DNA of 64,000 nt from Stappia sp. WLB 29 (GCF_023507705.1 NZ_JALBGD010000007.1:124001-188000); one strand, 5' to 3'; numbered from the stretch's first letter, positions 27,675 to 37,054 are shown. Numbers and translations are program-made. Notes: generated by a model not told the origin, from the letters alone.

Positions 27675-28309
27675 GCTTGATCCTCCGAGCAGGTCCGGCG
27701 CCAATTGGTTCGGCCAAGCAGTCGCCAGATCAGCACGGACAATGTCTCAACCGCGAGGACGAGGAGCAGGACCTTGATCGCCAAGGCTGATGCATTGAGG
27801 TCGGGCATCCACTGTGCGGCCGTGTAGCCCGCGGTGAGGAACACCCCATTCCACAGGGCGATGCCCAGCGCAGTGCCGGTGGCAAAGCGCCATGCGTTCA
27901 AGCGAACAAGCGCAGCGGCCAGCGGCGCAACGAAGCGGACGGTCGGGATAATCTGCGCAATCAGGGACAGGCTCCGGTCACGCGCTCGCAAGGAGACCAG
28001 CATCCTGTCGATGCGCGTCGATGGCAGACCAAGGAGCCGCCCGGTTCCATACAAGAGCTTGCCGGATATATCCGGCCCGACCGCCCGGACGAAGAGGAAC
28101 AATGCCAGACTGGCGACCACGCTTCCGCAGGTCGTCATGATGAATGCGGCCGGGAACGACCCGTTGTCTTCGGCTGCAGCCATACCGATGGCAACCAGCA
28201 TAGCGTGGGACGGCAAGGCCGGGACGACGCGTTCCGCCAGTCCGGCTGCAAACAGACCGAGGACTCCGTAAAGAGAAATCCAGTCGACGAGACTTGCGAG
28301 CGGGTCCAT
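27668..28309 (-). CDS. DedA-family membrane protein
   Basis: A 213-residue polytopic protein with the DedA/SNARE-associated pattern: an N-terminal amphipathic helix, the ERVVPALPSHAML re-entrant loop, and a late RFVAPLAAALVRLNAWRF motif whose arginine is conserved in lipid-scrambling DedA proteins. It lies between an SDR gene (three-base gap) and the PmtA-like gene (overlap), forming one leftward operon. Confidence 0.9.
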   Translation of the reverse strand: MDPLASLVDWISLYGVLGLFAAGLAERVVPALPSHAMLVAIGMAAAEDNGSFPAAFIMTTCGSVVASLALFLFVRAVGPDISGKLLYGTGRLLGLPSTRIDRMLVSLRARDRSLSLIAQIIPTVRFVAPLAAALVRLNAWRFATGTALGIALWNGVFLTAGYTAAQWMPDLNASALAIKVLLLVLAVETLSVLIWRLLGRTNWRRTCSEDQAC

Positions 28310-28312
28310 CCC

Positions 28313-29293
28313 TCAGGCCTCCTCGACAAGGCCGAGCCCACTCGGATGGGTGGGGAGAGGTGTTGCCGCCGCAGCGACGAAATCAACGTTCGCCAGATTT
28401 TCCGAGATGTCCCAAAGTCGGCGGGCGACGTCCAGCTCCAGTGCGGCTGCCGGGATTGCGGCCTCGCTCGGATGGCCGCGCGTCTCCGAAAACCTGTCGG
28501 GACCGTAGTATCGGCCTCCTTGGACCTCTAGTGACGTCGCCGCGAACAAGGTGGGCAGAGCGCCCTGTGCTGCCGGCTGAAACAGAAACCACAGGATTGA
28601 CCGCAAAAGTCCCTGGGCACTGTATCGCCCCGGGGCGTTGTGCAGAAGATCGGTTCGCGAAATCCCCGGATGGGCAGCAATACTCTTCAGGCCCCAGCCG
28701 GCTTCGTCGCTGCGGCGCTGAAGTTCGAGCGCAAACATCAGGCAGGCGAGCTTGGACTGCGCGTAGACGGGCATCGGCTGATAGGTCTTTTCGGCCTGAA
28801 GATCGTCGAAATTGATGGCGGCATTCCGGCGCACGGCGATACTGGACAGGGTCACCACACGAGGATCCTGCCCACGCCTGAGCAACGGCAGCAGATGCGC
28901 ACTCAGCGCGAAGTGGCCGAGATAGTTGGTTCCGAACTGAAGCTCGAATCCGTCCGCCGTCGTCTGACGCTGCGGCGGCGTCATGACGGCCGCATTGTTG
29001 ATCAGGATGTCGATCCGCTCCCGGCTCTCGCGCAGCCGCCGGCCGAATGCGGCGATCGAGGCCAGATCTGCGAGATCGACGGGTTCGAAGCTCACGCTCG
29101 CCTGTTTCACCGACTGCCTTATACGGGCGACGGCCTCGCTTCCCTTGCGAGGGTTTCGCCCGGCGACAATGACGTCGCCGCCTGCGCGCGCAAGCGCAAG
29201 TGCATCATGGAAGCCGAGGCCACCGGTGCCCGTGACGACGATTGTCCTGCCGTTCTGGGACGGCATGTCCTGGGTGGTCCAGTTCTTTCGCAT
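28313..29293 (-). CDS. Short-chain dehydrogenase/reductase
   Basis: A 326-residue SDR of the retinol-dehydrogenase-like kind. Cofactor motif TGTGGLGFH at residues about 21-29, NNAAV, and the active-site Ser (LSSIAV) and YAQSK (Tyr-x3-Lys) are intact. The glycine motif TGxGGLG differs slightly from the common TGxxxGIG. It starts the SDR/DedA/PmtA operon. Confidence 0.92.
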   Translation of the reverse strand: MRKNWTTQDMPSQNGRTIVVTGTGGLGFHDALALARAGGDVIVAGRNPRKGSEAVARIRQSVKQASVSFEPVDLADLASIAAFGRRLRESRERIDILINNAAVMTPPQRQTTADGFELQFGTNYLGHFALSAHLLPLLRRGQDPRVVTLSSIAVRRNAAINFDDLQAEKTYQPMPVYAQSKLACLMFALELQRRSDEAGWGLKSIAAHPGISRTDLLHNAPGRYSAQGLLRSILWFLFQPAAQGALPTLFAATSLEVQGGRYYGPDRFSETRGHPSEAAIPAAALELDVARRLWDISENLANVDFVAAAATPLPTHPSGLGLVEEA

Positions 29294-29314
29294 CGGGGAG
29301 TACTTTCGTCGCTT

Positions 29315-29683
29315 TTAGGAGGAAGCTGTCTGGAGAGGCTGCAATACGGCTTCAGTCAGCGCCGCCTCGCGCAACGGTGCCGCCTTGTCCCGGTAGTCGG
29401 CATCCATCGCCATATCGGCGAATGCCCGGCGATTGGGGTAGCGGACGAGAGCCACCGCGTCCCAAGCCTGCCCGGGCTCCGCCGAAAGGGCCGGAAGACC
29501 ATTGCCCACATAGACGATTTCCGCTCCGAACCGGGCGACGATCGGCGTGGCAACGGCGAGGTAATCCGCGTATCGCTCCCTGCCGCCGTGCTCTCGGAAC
29601 CGCAGGAGATTCAACATGACGATGGCTTGTCCGTCGTCTTCTTTCAGGAAGCTGTCGAATGCATCTTCAATGAGGGTGAGCAT
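29315..29683 (-). CDS. DUF1330-family protein
   Basis: A 122-residue ferredoxin-like-fold protein (IVMLNLLRFREHGGRERYADYLA, then EIVYVGNGLPAL and VRYPNRRAFADMAMDADY), a typical DUF1330 dimer-barrel. It is 21 bases upstream of the SDR gene on the same strand and probably in its operon. Function unknown. Confidence 0.85.
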   Translation of the reverse strand: MLTLIEDAFDSFLKEDDGQAIVMLNLLRFREHGGRERYADYLAVATPIVARFGAEIVYVGNGLPALSAEPGQAWDAVALVRYPNRRAFADMAMDADYRDKAAPLREAALTEAVLQPLQTASS

Positions 29684-30179
29684 ACCAATCTCGGATCTGG
29701 GATCATTGACGGGTTTGGCCTGACGCTGCCGTGCCGGCCGCCATCATTCTCGAAGGAAATCGGCAACGCGCCGGTTGGCGACCTGAAATCCAAGCTAGAT
29801 GGAGTGCCCAACGATCAGAATGCCGGAAGCCTCAAAAAACTTGCCTGTTCATGCAGATGAGGAATAGCTTCGGAAGGCTGGGTGCAGCTTTGGCCGCACA
29901 GCCGACGGGAGGCTGGCGTCGGCTCTTCTGGCCGCCGCTGACGCGTATTTCGAGGATTGCCCGTAGCCCTGGTTCCCGGCCCGTTATGCGGACCGTCTAT
30001 CAATCCCTGCAGGAAAAGCCGATGTTGCGCCCGTACCTCGCGCAGGGCTCTCAGTAAGCTGGAGAACGCCGCCTGGCGGCTCCGAGGCGCCGCACAACCC
30101 GACAAGCGCTCGCGATCGGCAGGAAGCCGCGCCTGGCAGTATTACCGGGAGCAGTCCCTGTCAGGACAGGGCGAGGCAG
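29684..30179. other. 496-base gap holding a duplicated araC 5' end
   Basis: Apart from the fragment at 29791-29867 I see no gene. The stretch 29870-30179 has short open frames on both strands with no recognisable motif. Confidence 0.5.
29791..29867 (+). pseudogene. Truncated copy of the neighbouring araC 5' end, inverted
   Basis: The frame from ATG 29799 reads MECPTIRMPEASKNLP and stops at 29867. The intact AraC gene at 31226 on the opposite strand starts MECLMIRMPEVSKNLP. DNA similarity covers roughly 70 bases, including the bases before the ATG, with about a dozen mismatches. This is a remnant of an inverted duplication. Confidence 0.7.
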
Positions 30180-31226
30180 CTACGCAGTCTGCATCCTGCG
30201 ACCGACATATTCGCTATACAGGCGCTGCTGATTCATGACGTCACGCTTCGGAGCAACGCCAAACATCCGGGAATATTCGCGGCTGAACTGCGACGCGCTT
30301 TCGTAACCGACCTGGTAAGCTGCGTCGGCCACGTTCGCATCTTCCATCACCATCAGGCGCCGCGCCTCGAGAAGGCGCAACTGCTTCTGGAACTGCAGCG
30401 GCGTCATCGACGTCATGGCCTTGAAGTGCTGATGGAACGACGAAAGGCTCATTCGCGCCACGTCCGCCAATTCCTCCATACGAAGCGTCCGGGCGATGTC
30501 CTCATGCATGAGGTGGAGCACTTTCGCGATCCGCGCCGCGTTCGACTCGGGCTCGGCCAGCTTGCAGAGCTCGCCGCCATTCGGACCGCTCAAAAGCCAG
30601 TAGCAGATCTCGCGCATGACGGACGGAAAGAGGATCGGGATCGCCTTCGGTGTCTCGCACATCCGCAGGAGGCGGAGAACACACTCGGCCAGAGGCTCGT
30701 CCACCTGCCGCACGAACAGGCACGGCCCGGGAGTGGCGGGGGGGACCGGGGGCACCTCCAGTTGTTCCAGTACGTCGCGGATCACCGCTACGTCCAGCTC
30801 AAGCGTTAAGCCGGTATACGGCGCATCGGGGCTCGCCTCGACGATGTGCCCCGTCGCCGGCAACGTCATGCCGACCGCCAGACACTCCATCGCGCCGTAG
30901 CGAAGCGTGTCCTCTCCCAGGATGATTTCTTTCGCCCCTTGGACCACGACGCAGATCGACGGCTTGTAGACCTGTCGCATCCGCATTCTTTCCTTGAAGG
31001 AACGGACGATATTGAAGCTGCCGATCGGCGTCGGGAACACACCCTGCCCCCCGCCCTGGGCCTCGACATAGGCGGTGATTGCTCCGAACAGCGATGGCGG
31101 CACACGCACCTCCGGAGGGTTCCGAGGCCAGCACTGCACTTGGCCCTCTACTGACAGCCTATTGTCGTCTGCAGGATTGGGCAAGTTTTTTGAGACTTCC
31201 GGCATTCTGATCATCAGACACTCCAT
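30180..31226 (-). CDS. AraC family transcriptional regulator with AraC_N domain
   Basis: A 348-residue regulator. About residues 55-210 form the AraC_N (CFTR-like) effector domain (KPSICVVVQGAKEIILGEDTLRYG); the last 110 residues contain two HTH units (MEELADVARMSLSSFHQHFKAMTSMTPLQF and VADAAYQVGYESASQFSREYSRMFG). Such regulators commonly sit by SDR and aldo-keto reductase genes. It is divergent from the MFS gene at 31268 with a 41-base gap. Confidence 0.92.
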   Translation of the reverse strand: MECLMIRMPEVSKNLPNPADDNRLSVEGQVQCWPRNPPEVRVPPSLFGAITAYVEAQGGGQGVFPTPIGSFNIVRSFKERMRMRQVYKPSICVVVQGAKEIILGEDTLRYGAMECLAVGMTLPATGHIVEASPDAPYTGLTLELDVAVIRDVLEQLEVPPVPPATPGPCLFVRQVDEPLAECVLRLLRMCETPKAIPILFPSVMREICYWLLSGPNGGELCKLAEPESNAARIAKVLHLMHEDIARTLRMEELADVARMSLSSFHQHFKAMTSMTPLQFQKQLRLLEARRLMVMEDANVADAAYQVGYESASQFSREYSRMFGVAPKRDVMNQQRLYSEYVGRRMQTA

Positions 31227-31267
31227 CTAGCTTGAGGCTGCACAACCAAGCGAGGAGTACTTCGAAC

Positions 31268-32584
31268 ATGACAGAAATCGCCGCGCGGTCAATAGACACA
31301 AAAGGGGATTTTTCGCTCATTTCCGGGAGTATCTCAAAAAAATACGCGCGGGGCTGGCGCGAGTTCGCGATTTTCGCGACGCTTCTTCTTGTGAATGCAT
31401 TTTCACAGATCGACAGAATACTTCCCTTCATTCTGGCTGAGTCTATTAAGGCAGATCTCGGGCTGAGCGACACCCAGATGGGCCTGCTTACCGGCCTCGC
31501 CTTCGCAGTTTGCTATTCGCTGCTTTCGTTGCCTCTCGCCCGAGCCTCAGATCGAGGGTCGCCTCGCATAGTCTTGGTTTCGTGCATTCTGTTCTGGAGC
31601 GCGATGACGGCGCTCGGTGGCTTGGCCGCAAGCTTTCTGCTGCTGGCGGTCACGCGTTTCGGCGTCGCGTTCGGAGAAGCCGGCGCAGTACCTGCCGGCC
31701 ACGCCCTGATCGCCCGCAAGATCCGGCCGGAGCGTCGCGGCCTGGCGATCGGCCTTTTCGCCATGGGAATTCCTCTAGGCACCATGGTCGGCTTCGCCGC
31801 AGGGGGCGCAGTCGGCGACACGCTGGGATGGCGCTCCGCCATGATCGGTGCCGGAGCCATCGGCGGTCTGGTTGGCGTGTTGGCCTTTCTTGTCCCGGGA
31901 CCGACCCCAACGCTCGAGCGCACGGCCGCCGATAGCGAACCGTTTCTGCGATCCAGCCGGCGCTTGCTGGCGTCCCCGGCGTTTCGCTGGCTGTTCATTG
32001 CAGCGATCTTCCTCGGCTTCGCCGCAGCACCCTTCTACGCCTTCTCCGCTCCGTTTCTCATCCGCGCGCACGGCTTCAGCGCGAGCGAGGTGGGACTGGC
32101 CTTTGGTTTCTTGCAGGGCCTGATGGGTATCGTCGGCACGCTCCTGGGCGGACGCTGGTTCGACCGCGCGATGAGTTCAGGCACTGGGAGAGTGCTCGGG
32201 CCGCCAGCCATTCTCTTCGTGATCGCCAGCGCAACCACGAGTGCCGCCTTGTTCGCGCCGACCGGCTGGTTGTCGATCGCCCTGTTGGTGCCGGGGATGC
32301 TGTCCTTCTCGTTCCTGCTGCCATGGGCCTTCGGCGCTGCCCATCTCGTGGCCGGCGAGGGTAAGCAGGCGCAGGCGTCCAGCCTCGTGATGATCGGCTC
32401 CGGCCTTCTTGGGCCAGCGCTCGGACCTCTCATCGTCGGCATGGTCAGCGACGCGATGACGGCTGCGCAGGGACTCGACGGCCTCGGCTTCGGCCTGCTT
32501 GTCGTCCCGATTGCGAGCGTCCTGACAGCCATCGCCTTACTGATCGCAAACGGACGCATCGCCGCTTCGCTGGGACGACAGTGA
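31268..32584 (+). CDS. MFS transporter
   Basis: A 438-residue transporter with about 12 membrane segments. The first helix (LLLVNAFSQIDRILPFILAESIKADLGLSDTQMGLLTG) is the pattern of the spinster-like/hexuronate MFS group, and a motif-A-like LARASDRGSPR follows TM2. It is divergent from the AraC regulator that probably controls it. Substrate unknown. Confidence 0.88.
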   Translation: MTEIAARSIDTKGDFSLISGSISKKYARGWREFAIFATLLLVNAFSQIDRILPFILAESIKADLGLSDTQMGLLTGLAFAVCYSLLSLPLARASDRGSPRIVLVSCILFWSAMTALGGLAASFLLLAVTRFGVAFGEAGAVPAGHALIARKIRPERRGLAIGLFAMGIPLGTMVGFAAGGAVGDTLGWRSAMIGAGAIGGLVGVLAFLVPGPTPTLERTAADSEPFLRSSRRLLASPAFRWLFIAAIFLGFAAAPFYAFSAPFLIRAHGFSASEVGLAFGFLQGLMGIVGTLLGGRWFDRAMSSGTGRVLGPPAILFVIASATTSAALFAPTGWLSIALLVPGMLSFSFLLPWAFGAAHLVAGEGKQAQASSLVMIGSGLLGPALGPLIVGMVSDAMTAAQGLDGLGFGLLVVPIASVLTAIALLIANGRIAASLGRQ

Positions 32585-32689
32585 CTTTCGTCTCCTCGTA
32601 TCGGCCGACAGCAGGCCCTGGCCCACAAATCGCCGGGCGGGCGCACCTATCGCAAGCAAGCCACTCGCATCGAGAAAGGGACCATCAGA

Positions 32690-32955
32690 ATGTCGGTTTC
32701 TTAGACCTCACGCCGCACCTTCATGACCTCGCGGCCACCGCTCCCGTGGCTCTCGCCTTGGGAGGCACGGCTTCTGCCCAGGCAGCCACGGCCGGCCCAG
32801 CAACTCTCCATGGCGCCGGCAGGGCGGCCGTCGTCACCGGCTCGTCGCGGAGGCATCGGCGCTGCCATGGCATCATGACCGCGAGCCTCAGGAGCATCGG
32901 CGAGGACATCTGGAAAGCCACGTCCGTCGACACAGTGCCGGCGCAGCGGGTCTAA
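32690..32955 (+). pseudogene. Broken Tat-signal SDR gene, 5' fragment
   Basis: An ATG at 32690 is followed after three codons by TAG, then SRRTFMTS in frame 0. One frame over it continues ATAPVALALGGTASAQAATAGPA and AAVVTGSSR. A second shift then gives GIGAAMA before a stop. Together they spell a twin-arginine signal joined to the TGSSRGIGAA cofactor motif of an SDR. One nonsense codon, two frameshifts and loss of the 3' part mark it as dead. It lies just downstream of the MFS gene. Confidence 0.8.
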
Positions 32956-33110
32956 CCGTCAAAACTATAGCGGCAGCTTTTGGCAGTAAGCAAAAACTCC
33001 TGAGCGACCGATGTGAAGACGCATTGTTGACATTCAAGATGGCCCTGGCGACGTCTGCGTGAAAATCTGGAAAATTGGCCTGCTGCCGGTTTTTCGGACA
33101 CCAGGTTAAG

Positions 33111-33173
33111 CTAACTAGCTTGCTCCTCGAACTCGACGGGGCTCAGATAGCCCAGTGTCGAGTGCCGTCGCCG
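33111..33173 (-). pseudogene. IS3-family transposase C-terminal scrap
   Basis: Read on the minus strand these bases give RRRHSTLGYLSPVEFEEQAS and a stop, the standard end of IS3-type OrfB transposases. Nothing upstream continues the match, so only the last twenty codons remain. It marks a past insertion next to the broken SDR gene. Confidence 0.8.
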
Positions 33174-33247
33174 AGGAGTGATCGCGGTCGGGGAGCGGGA
33201 CGGCTGCCTCGCTATGCGACGTATGTGGATGAAACCGGCAGTCCCTA

Positions 33248-34066
33248 TCACTCGCCGCGATCATGAGGTGCAGGTCTAAGCCGCTCGAGCAGATAGCGGC
33301 TTGGCGGCTTGCCGACCATCTTTCGGAACATGGTCACGAAACTGCTGGCGCTTTCATAGCCGAGATCCATCGCGACGGCCTGGACCGTCTGGCCGGCGCT
33401 CAGATGCCGCAAGGCTAGGACAACATGCAACTGCCGGCGCCAGCGGCCGAAACTCATGCCCACCTGTTCCACCAGCATACGGTTCAGGCTGCGCTCGCTG
33501 AGCGCAATGCGGGAGGCCCACTCCGCGACGGTCGCATGATCCGCCGGCGCCGCGATCAACAGGTCGGTGAGCTTCTTAAGGCGTGGATCGCCGGGGATCG
33601 GGAGGCGGAGGTCTTCGACCGGCGCCGCAGCCAGCTCATCGAAGATAACGGACACGATGCGGCCGTCCGGACCGTCGACGTCATAGAGCTCCGGAAGTTC
33701 GTTGGCCCTGATCAGCAGATGACGGAAAAAGCTCGACACCGTGATCGTGCAGCATTCGTTCGGCAGGTTCGGAGCCTCAGGAGGTTCGATGAAGAGGGAG
33801 ATGCACTCCACCTCGCCTGAGCCGAAAACGGTATGGGGCAGCCCGCCGGGAATCCACACGGCGCATTGCGGCGGCACGATCCAGACAGCGTCTTCAACCT
33901 CGCAATTGATGACGCCACGGACCGTGAAAAGCAGTTGCGCTTTCTGATGGTGGTGCCGCGGCGATTGCTCCAGGGTCTCAAGACTGGCGACGGCATTGGC
34001 TGCGACGAGTGCGCGAGGAACCTCGTCGACATAGGAAAGCCAATCGCTCCGGACGTCTACATACAT
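33248..34066 (-). CDS. AraC family transcriptional regulator (cupin type)
   Basis: A 272-residue protein: N-terminal cupin (HHHQKAQLLFTVRGVINCEV, then PHTVFGSGEVECISLFIEPP) and C-terminal HTH pair (WASRIALSERSLNRMLVEQVGMSFGRWRRQL; AVAMDLGYESASSFVTMFRKMVGKPPSRYL). The ATG at 34066 follows a GAGG; a TTG 15 codons upstream is less likely. It stands alone beside the IS3 scrap; its target is unclear, possibly the membrane gene to its right. Confidence 0.9.
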   Translation of the reverse strand: MYVDVRSDWLSYVDEVPRALVAANAVASLETLEQSPRHHHQKAQLLFTVRGVINCEVEDAVWIVPPQCAVWIPGGLPHTVFGSGEVECISLFIEPPEAPNLPNECCTITVSSFFRHLLIRANELPELYDVDGPDGRIVSVIFDELAAAPVEDLRLPIPGDPRLKKLTDLLIAAPADHATVAEWASRIALSERSLNRMLVEQVGMSFGRWRRQLHVVLALRHLSAGQTVQAVAMDLGYESASSFVTMFRKMVGKPPSRYLLERLRPAPHDRGE

Positions 34067-34378
34067 CAAAGGCCTCGGCGTTTTCCGTTTCTGCCGGATT
34101 GAAACATACAATGGCAGGATTGCGCAATGACGCCAATAACTGGCTGACTTATACTTGCAGGCAGAAGGGACGCGTGGCGATCATGATCGCGCTCTTCTTC
34201 GAGAAGGGGCGGCGTTCAACTGCCCTGTCGAGCAAACTCGGACAGGAGTGGTGACGTAATCGCAAAGAAGCCAGTTAATCTCGCAGTCGCGTGGCTTGTT
34301 CCGGCGGTCGGCGCCGCGATCTTCGTCACGATCCAGTGCTTCTCTTTTCTGAACGATTACGTCAGAAGCGGCGGGACG

Positions 34379-34654
34379 ATGCAGGCCGTTACGTTCGGCC
34401 CTGCCGCGTTGTGGGGCGTATCTATTTTTTACGGCACATGGGTCGTCCCGTCGTTGCTGGCGCTTGCCGGAAGGCGTGCGACCGACTGGGCCATGCTCGT
34501 CCTCGGCGGTCTCCTTTTGGCGATGAGCACGCTCGCCGGCGTAGCGGATGGCTTGCGTGACGGCGGCCACCTCGTCGCCTTGGAACTGCTGGCAGTCACG
34601 TTTCCGGGCGCGGTCGCGCTGATCATGTCGTGGCGGCACATCCGTTCGAATTGA
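34379..34654 (+). CDS. Small hydrophobic membrane protein, start unclear
   Basis: From the first ATG this gives 91 residues with three membrane segments. The reading frame is open back to 34187, and another hydrophobic segment (NLAVAWLVPAVGAAIFVTI) precedes the ATG. No ATG, GTG or TTG is found there in frame, so either the start is unusual or the 5' end has been damaged. The full protein was probably four helices. Family not recognised. The next gene follows at 29 bases. Confidence 0.5.
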   Translation: MQAVTFGPAALWGVSIFYGTWVVPSLLALAGRRATDWAMLVLGGLLLAMSTLAGVADGLRDGGHLVALELLAVTFPGAVALIMSWRHIRSN

Positions 34655-34683
34655 AGCATTCCATCCCGGCAAGGAGACGATAC

Positions 34684-35088
34684 ATGCCTTTGGACAGCAC
34701 GAATTTCCCGCTCGTCTGGATGAGTTATGACGAAGCTCCCGATCACGACCACGACGAGGACTTCGAGGCGTTCGAGACGATTCTGAAGCGCGGCGCGCCG
34801 TTCGTGATCCTGACAGATTCCGCTCCGGCCGAAGAGCACGAGCACAGCCAGGAAGAAAAGAAGCGCACCTCGCTGTGGATGAAGAAGCACAAGGCCGACC
34901 TGCGGACGCTCGTGCTGGCGATGATCGTGATCGAGCCAAGCGTCGCCAAGCGCCTGACGTTCAAGGCCTTCGGTGTGGCCTTTGCCAAATTCTGGGGCTA
35001 TCCGCTGAGGCTTGCCTCGTCTCGCGAGGAGGCCATGGAGATCGCCGGGAAACTGCTGTCGGAACGCGCCGGGTCTGCCACAGCCTGA
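34684..35088 (+). CDS. Conserved hypothetical protein, SpoIIAA-like layout
   Basis: A 134-residue soluble protein with AAGGAG at 34671-34676. A strand PFVILTDSAPAEEHEHSQEEKKRTSLWMKKH is followed by LVLAMIVIEPSVAKRLTF and a C-terminal helix. This resembles small STAS/SpoIIAA-like proteins that often appear as hypotheticals. No catalytic motif is visible and no function is proposed. Confidence 0.65.
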   Translation: MPLDSTNFPLVWMSYDEAPDHDHDEDFEAFETILKRGAPFVILTDSAPAEEHEHSQEEKKRTSLWMKKHKADLRTLVLAMIVIEPSVAKRLTFKAFGVAFAKFWGYPLRLASSREEAMEIAGKLLSERAGSATA

Positions 35089-35176
35089 CAAACGACTAAG
35101 CAGAGGATGCGAAGACGATCTTCAGTTCACGCTGGCCATGAAAGGCTATTGCTTGGTGATGGCTACCGCTCACCTC

Positions 35177-35775
35177 TCGGTACGCGCATTCCGCTGGCGG
35201 CATTGATTCAGACGTTGGCGGTGGCGGAACACCTGAACTTCCGTCATGCAGCGAATGCGCTCGGCGTCAGTCAGTCAAGCGTCAGCGCCCGAGCGAAGAC
35301 TCTGGAGGACGATCTGGGCATCCTCCTGTTTGAGCGTCACACGCGAGGTGTTCGGCTGACGGACGCTGGCAGGCATTTCGTGGAAGGGGTCGCCGCAGGC
35401 GTCGACAACTCGATCATGCGGTGAAGACTGCCGGCATGACGGCGCATGGTGACTGCGGCTGCCTGCGTATCGGTGTCCATGTCCTGATCCCAGGGAGCTT
35501 CCTCGCAGAACTGATCGGGCAGTATCGACAGGACTACTCTCGTATAGAGGTCGAGATCACTGAGGGCACAGCGCGCGACGCGGTTATGCAGCTTCGCTCC
35601 GGCCGGTCGGACATTTCGTTCGTGGTAGGCACGCCGAAACCGCTCGACTGCCATTCCCGGCGGATCTGGACCGAACCGCTCATGGCCGCGCTGCCGGATC
35701 GTCATCCGCTCGCCGATCGCTCCGCTGTCGCTTGGGCTGATCTGGCGGCAGAGACGTTCCGTGTCCGCCATGGCG
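35177..35775 (+). pseudogene. Frameshifted and truncated lysR gene
   Basis: The HTH part (LIQTLAVAEHLNFRHAANALGVSQSSVSARAKTLE) stops at TGA 35422-35424. One frame over, HAVKTAGMTAHGDCGCLRIGVH continues the substrate domain to about 35775, where it changes abruptly to TraG sequence. A single missing base near 35405 explains the frameshift. The 3' half and a clear start are missing. Confidence 0.8.
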
Positions 35776-35780
35776 GCATG

Positions 35781-36603
35781 TCGATCCCGAAGGCAGCCTC
35801 GACAAGCGCAACCACTGGGAAAAGACCTCTCACGCACTGCTGGTGGGTGCGATCCTGCACGTTCTCTATGCCGAACCCGACAAGACACTGGCCGGTGTCG
35901 CCAATTTCCTGCCCGACCCCGCCCGTCCGGTCGAAGCGACCTTGCGCGCCATGATGGACACGCCGCATCTGGGTGAGGCCGGCATTCATCCCGTCATCGC
36001 CTCAATGATGAACGCACGGCAAAGCGCGTGTCCGACTCGCTCGGCACCGCGACCGAACTGCGCGACTCCACAAACTATGCAGGGCATCGCCTGGCCCCGT
36101 GGCTAGGCCACTTGATGGTCTCGCGGCAGGAAACGGCCCGGTCGCTGCTCACGCCGGGCGAAATCATGCAGCTCCCGCCCACCGACGAAATCGTGATGGT
36201 CGCGGGCACGCCGCCGATACGTGCCATCAAGGCCCGCTACTATGAGGATGCGCGGTTCACGGAGCGTGTCCTTACGCCGCCCGACCCGGCCGCCGGACCG
36301 GCTTGCGCACCGGCGCCCTCAACCGACGACTGGTCGCGCCGCGTGATTGCCGCGGCAGACCGATCGGGGTCGGGCGCCGCCCAAGGCGCCCCCGGCGATC
36401 CGGCCAATGCCGGTATCCGCCGCGAACCGGAACTGCCCGAGCATGAGGAGATTGTCCCGCCGCCACCTTCTCCGGCGCGGGAATTCGACATCCTCGACGA
36501 TGAACCCGATGTAGACGCCGCCAAGGCCCGCGCCTTGCGCTCCCGCATGCGTATGGTCGCGCGGCAGGCGTCGATGAACCCCGATGACGGTATCGAGCTT
36601 TGA
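35781..36603 (+). pseudogene. traG: Conjugal coupling protein TraG, internally deleted
   Basis: The first part, EGSLDKRNHWEKTSHALLVG through LGEAGIHPVIAS, is from the TraG/VirD4 ATPase domain. After about 36012 the frame changes and continues KRVSDSLGTATELRDSTNYAGHRL, RYYEDARFTERVLTPPDPAA to the C-terminus. The start, the Walker A region and a stretch in the middle are missing. The tail from GTG 36028 is an open 191-codon frame but not a functional coupling protein. Confidence 0.85.
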
Positions 36604-36613
36604 AGGAACTCCC

Positions 36614-37054
36614 GTGACCAAATGCACGCGCATGAATGTCTATTTCGACCCGGAACTGCTCAAACGGGTCGAAATGCTGGCGCTTCGCCGAAAGGTGTCG
36701 AAGTCCGCGATCATCGAAGCGGCCGTCGCCTCCTTCCTGTCCGGCGATTCCGCCGAGAAGCTGGAAGCAGCCTTGTCGCGCCGCGTAGACAGGCTCGGCC
36801 GCCAGATCGACACACTCGATGAAGATCTCGCTATTCTCGGCGAAACCGTCTCGCTGTTCATCCACTTCTGGCTCACCATCACGCCGCCATTGCCGGAAGC
36901 CGCGCAGGCGTCAGCGCGCGCGAAGGGCGTGGAGCGGTTCGAGGGTTTTATGCAGACCCTCGGCAAGCACCTTGCCACCGGAGACAGGTTCCTCAAGGAA
37001 CTGTCGCGCGACATTGAACCGCAACGTGCCGATGACCAAATCTCAGACTCATAG
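36614..37054 (+). CDS. Ribbon-helix-helix (CopG-like) protein of the tra/trb region
   Basis: A 146-residue protein with GTG start and an AAGGAA site. Residues 7-50 (RMNVYFDPELLKRVEMLALRRKVSKSAIIEAAVASFLS) form the ribbon-helix-helix DNA-binding unit; the rest is helical. In intact elements this gene lies between traG and trbB and is thought to regulate transfer. It is the only complete gene of the conjugation core here. Confidence 0.88.
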   Translation: MTKCTRMNVYFDPELLKRVEMLALRRKVSKSAIIEAAVASFLSGDSAEKLEAALSRRVDRLGRQIDTLDEDLAILGETVSLFIHFWLTITPPLPEAAQASARAKGVERFEGFMQTLGKHLATGDRFLKELSRDIEPQRADDQISDS

